A stretch of 64,000 nt of DNA from Erigeron canadensis (Eukaryota; Streptophyta; Magnoliopsida; Asterales; Asteraceae), in the NCBI RefSeq assembly GCF_010389155.1, contig NC_057766.1:29335516-29399515 (forward strand). Direction: 5' to 3'. The notes below the pieces were generated by a model. The model did no database searches. It saw only the letters and a list, made by a program, of their open reading frames with translations, and had not been told where the DNA came from. Made by a program: the position numbers and the translations under genes. Positions 61,837-64,000 of the stretch are shown here, in pieces (position 1 is the first letter of the stretch; every line of letters starts with the position of its first letter).

Positions 61837-61992
61837 GGGGAAGCATATATCATACATGTTTCCCCTCTCATAAATCATTTAAAAAATATTAAATATTAAG
61901 CTATGTGATTGAAATCAATATTTAAATTTTTAAAAGATTGTGAGAAGCAAACATGTATGATACATGCTACTAGAAACATATTCATTTTTCCC
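61837..61992. mobile_element. Hairpin MITE with 9-bp target duplication
   Basis: It is flanked by an exact TAATAGAAT at 61828-61836 and 61993-62001. The ends start GGGGAAGCATATATCATACA and, inverted, GGGAAAAATGAATATG; 'catacatgttt' / 'aaacatgtatg' pair inside. Length is 156 bases. It sits 20 bases from a Helitron 3' end. Confidence 0.85.
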
Positions 61993-62001
61993 TAATAGAA
62001 T

Positions 62002-63426
62002 ACCTCTTCTAAATGCCGAGAAAACTCCATTCGTTCGGAAAAAGTTTGGATTTTAATCTCTTTTCTTGTATAAAAACAGAAAAATTATTATTGTGAATGA
62101 AAACATGTGCTAGTGTCAAAGTGCACGACCCAAAAAACAACTTATGAGCCCAATTTAGCCTAACCAAACCATGAAAACGAAAGAAGTAGATAGTGGGGTT
62201 GCCGAGGTCCTATTTGTGGGGTCTTCGGTGCATTGACATGGACTTTCAAGTTTCCATTAAATTATTCTATGCCAAATGGTTGCTAATTAATAAATTCAAA
62301 AATCAGTCTTATAAGATCTTTATAAATATTCTACAATGATTACGAGGTTGTTATGTGACATACCCATGGTTTTATGCGATAGATAAAGTTGTCCATGATT
62401 AAGAAAGGATGATCTTAAACTTCACTCTTCTTGCTACCAATTTCCCACTAACTCTTTTCTATAAACGCCACTTCTTTTTACAACATCATTGTTAACCTTC
62501 TAGGTACTATCTAATCATTATATTATATTATTATAGACATTAACTTATAGTTATAATTATCGCATTTTCTAGCTAATCTTGTACTTGTATGTTCATTTTT
62601 TATATGTGAGTTTTAGTTTTATTAATTAATGGTGTGGATAGTATGTTAAAGACAAATGGAATTTGCAACTAAGATTCGTTATTACACTACAACTGAAGAA
62701 AATGACATTTGAGGAATTTAATACGAGTATAAAGATAAGTAATAAAGGCTAAAGAACAAAAAACTTAGCAAAACTTAGATAAGATCAAGCATACGGCACA
62801 TACACATGATATGAATTATGAAATAACATACTAGTTTAATGAAGATGGTTTATCTTGTTTAATTAAGTTACATACACAGGGTTATTCTTCATGATTCAGA
62901 TGTAAGCTTGCAATTAATTTTTTTTTTGTGTGGTTCCATTACTTAGTGAGTTTCGAATCTAAAATCTTCTATATATGTTTACCCTCTTCATAGCAAACTT
63001 ATTGATCATTCGAAACGAGCAACAATTATTGATATATTATATTATTTAAATTATTTTAGTTAATAACCCCGGGTTCAACCTGGGCATTTTAGTTAAAACT
63101 TTAAAACCAAAAATATATATAAAATTATGTATGTAATTTTTGTTATTGAAATATTATAACTTGATATGAACATAATGAATCAACAAATAAAATGATATAT
63201 AAAATAATAATACATATGTCGTTAATAAGAAATAAAAGGCATTTCATAACATTATATAGAAAATTTAATTTTTTTTTTCAAATAAAAGATTAGGAATTTT
63301 AAATAATCATTAAATGGGGTTTTTTTTAAATATGACATCATAAATAAAAAAAACTTTTAAAAAAAAATGTAATCTTAACCCATCATAATCTTTCTTAAAA
63401 TACTTTTAAAAAACAATCATTCTTTA
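62002..63426. other. Intergenic AT-rich stretch
   Basis: No gene is seen. CACTACAACTGAAGAAAATG at about 62685 looks like an isolated CACTA-type terminus. A decayed Helitron end lies at about 63066-63093. The rest is AT-rich without structure that I recognise. Confidence 0.4.
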
Positions 63427-63877
63427 TCTAATACTATATTATAAAGGATGACCCCTTTTTTAAAATTCTCAAAAGATGAATTGAAGTACCTGTATTGCCC
63501 CCCTTTTTATTCACTAATTTAAACATCCCTACCTAATATACCTATAATACTCTTAAATCTCAACTATTTATTTTTCTCTCTTTTCTTAAATCTCAATCAC
63601 TCATTTTTTCTCTCTCCTCCATAAATCATTTTATTCCTCTAATTTATTCAAGATCTTTTATTTCAAAAACCGTATATCGACAAACTATAAAAATTGTATG
63701 GGTGTTCTTAAAATTTCGTGCTCTTTCATTAGAGATGTCATTCGATATACCTTCGACTAATTTTTAAATTCAAGGGCGTACGGTTAAGGCATTTGGTTAT
63801 CACACTCTATGCCTTATCACCCCCTATTACCTACCACCCCACAATCTCACCGCTGCAACGCACGGCACTATCTCTCG
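63427..63877 (+). mobile_element. Non-autonomous Helitron
   Basis: It starts TCTAATACTATATTATAAAG with host A at 63426. It ends ccgctgcaacgcacgg (hairpin-like), then cactatctCTCG with host T at 63878; CTCG is a one-base change from CTAG. It shares 'tattcactaatttaaacatc' and 'ctacctaatatacctataata' with 57279-57588. Confidence 0.65.
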
Positions 63878-64000
63878 TTATATATAAAGATAGCTAAAAG
63901 AATCCGGTACTTGCTTACTAGGGTGTGGTAAACACGACCTAATAATAACACAATCAAGGACACTACAGGTAACGATCACTTGGACCTTATAACGAATTAT

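Overview
This window is plant nuclear DNA. Spliced genes have GT/AG introns, the background is very AT-rich with many (TA)n tracts, and short plant-type transposons are dense. The genes are eudicot types; the SINE and MITE flavour made me think of Asteraceae, but that is impression only. No bacterial, viral or CRISPR features are seen.

Seven protein-coding genes can be rebuilt, each with exon phases that add up exactly. They are: a WUSCHEL homeobox gene (+, 12227-13963, 3 exons, 307 aa); a four-finger RanBP2-type zinc-finger protein (-, 17662-22181, 7 exons, 329 aa); a membrane-anchored GH9 endo-1,4-beta-glucanase of the KORRIGAN type (+, 24698-27165, 6 exons, 532 aa); an intronless SAUR (-, 27819-28121, 100 aa); a YEATS-domain YAF9/GAS41 protein (-, 33507-36394, 6 exons, 278 aa); a Pin1-type parvulin prolyl isomerase (+, 43959-46371, 2 exons, 161 aa); and a VND-type NAC transcription factor (-, 49688-51762, 3 exons, 386 aa). 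They are independent transcription units. Several share themes of meristem control, auxin growth, cellulose/cell-wall work and xylem differentiation, but nothing in the sequence links them.

The rest is mostly transposon debris. 1-980 holds the 3' end of a LINE. 2.6-4.0 kb is a local duplication. 7.1-9.5 kb holds a SINE with a 17-bp target duplication, a Harbinger-type MITE, a possible solo LTR, a Mutator-type MITE and a CACTA MITE. 29.9-31.1 kb holds two palindromic elements in inverted orientation. 36.5-43.8 kb is a patchwork of Helitron ends, hAT-like and Harbinger MITEs. 52-64 kb is SINEs, a hAT element, several Helitrons and a tandem-repeat block.

The most notable points are a 51-bp in-frame tandem duplication across a splice acceptor of the glucanase gene, five small hairpin MITEs each with a perfect 9-bp target duplication, and Helitron relics that keep a piece of an RPA-like protein. 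I see no convincing new biological system; this is ordinary plant gene space with rich mobile-element structure.
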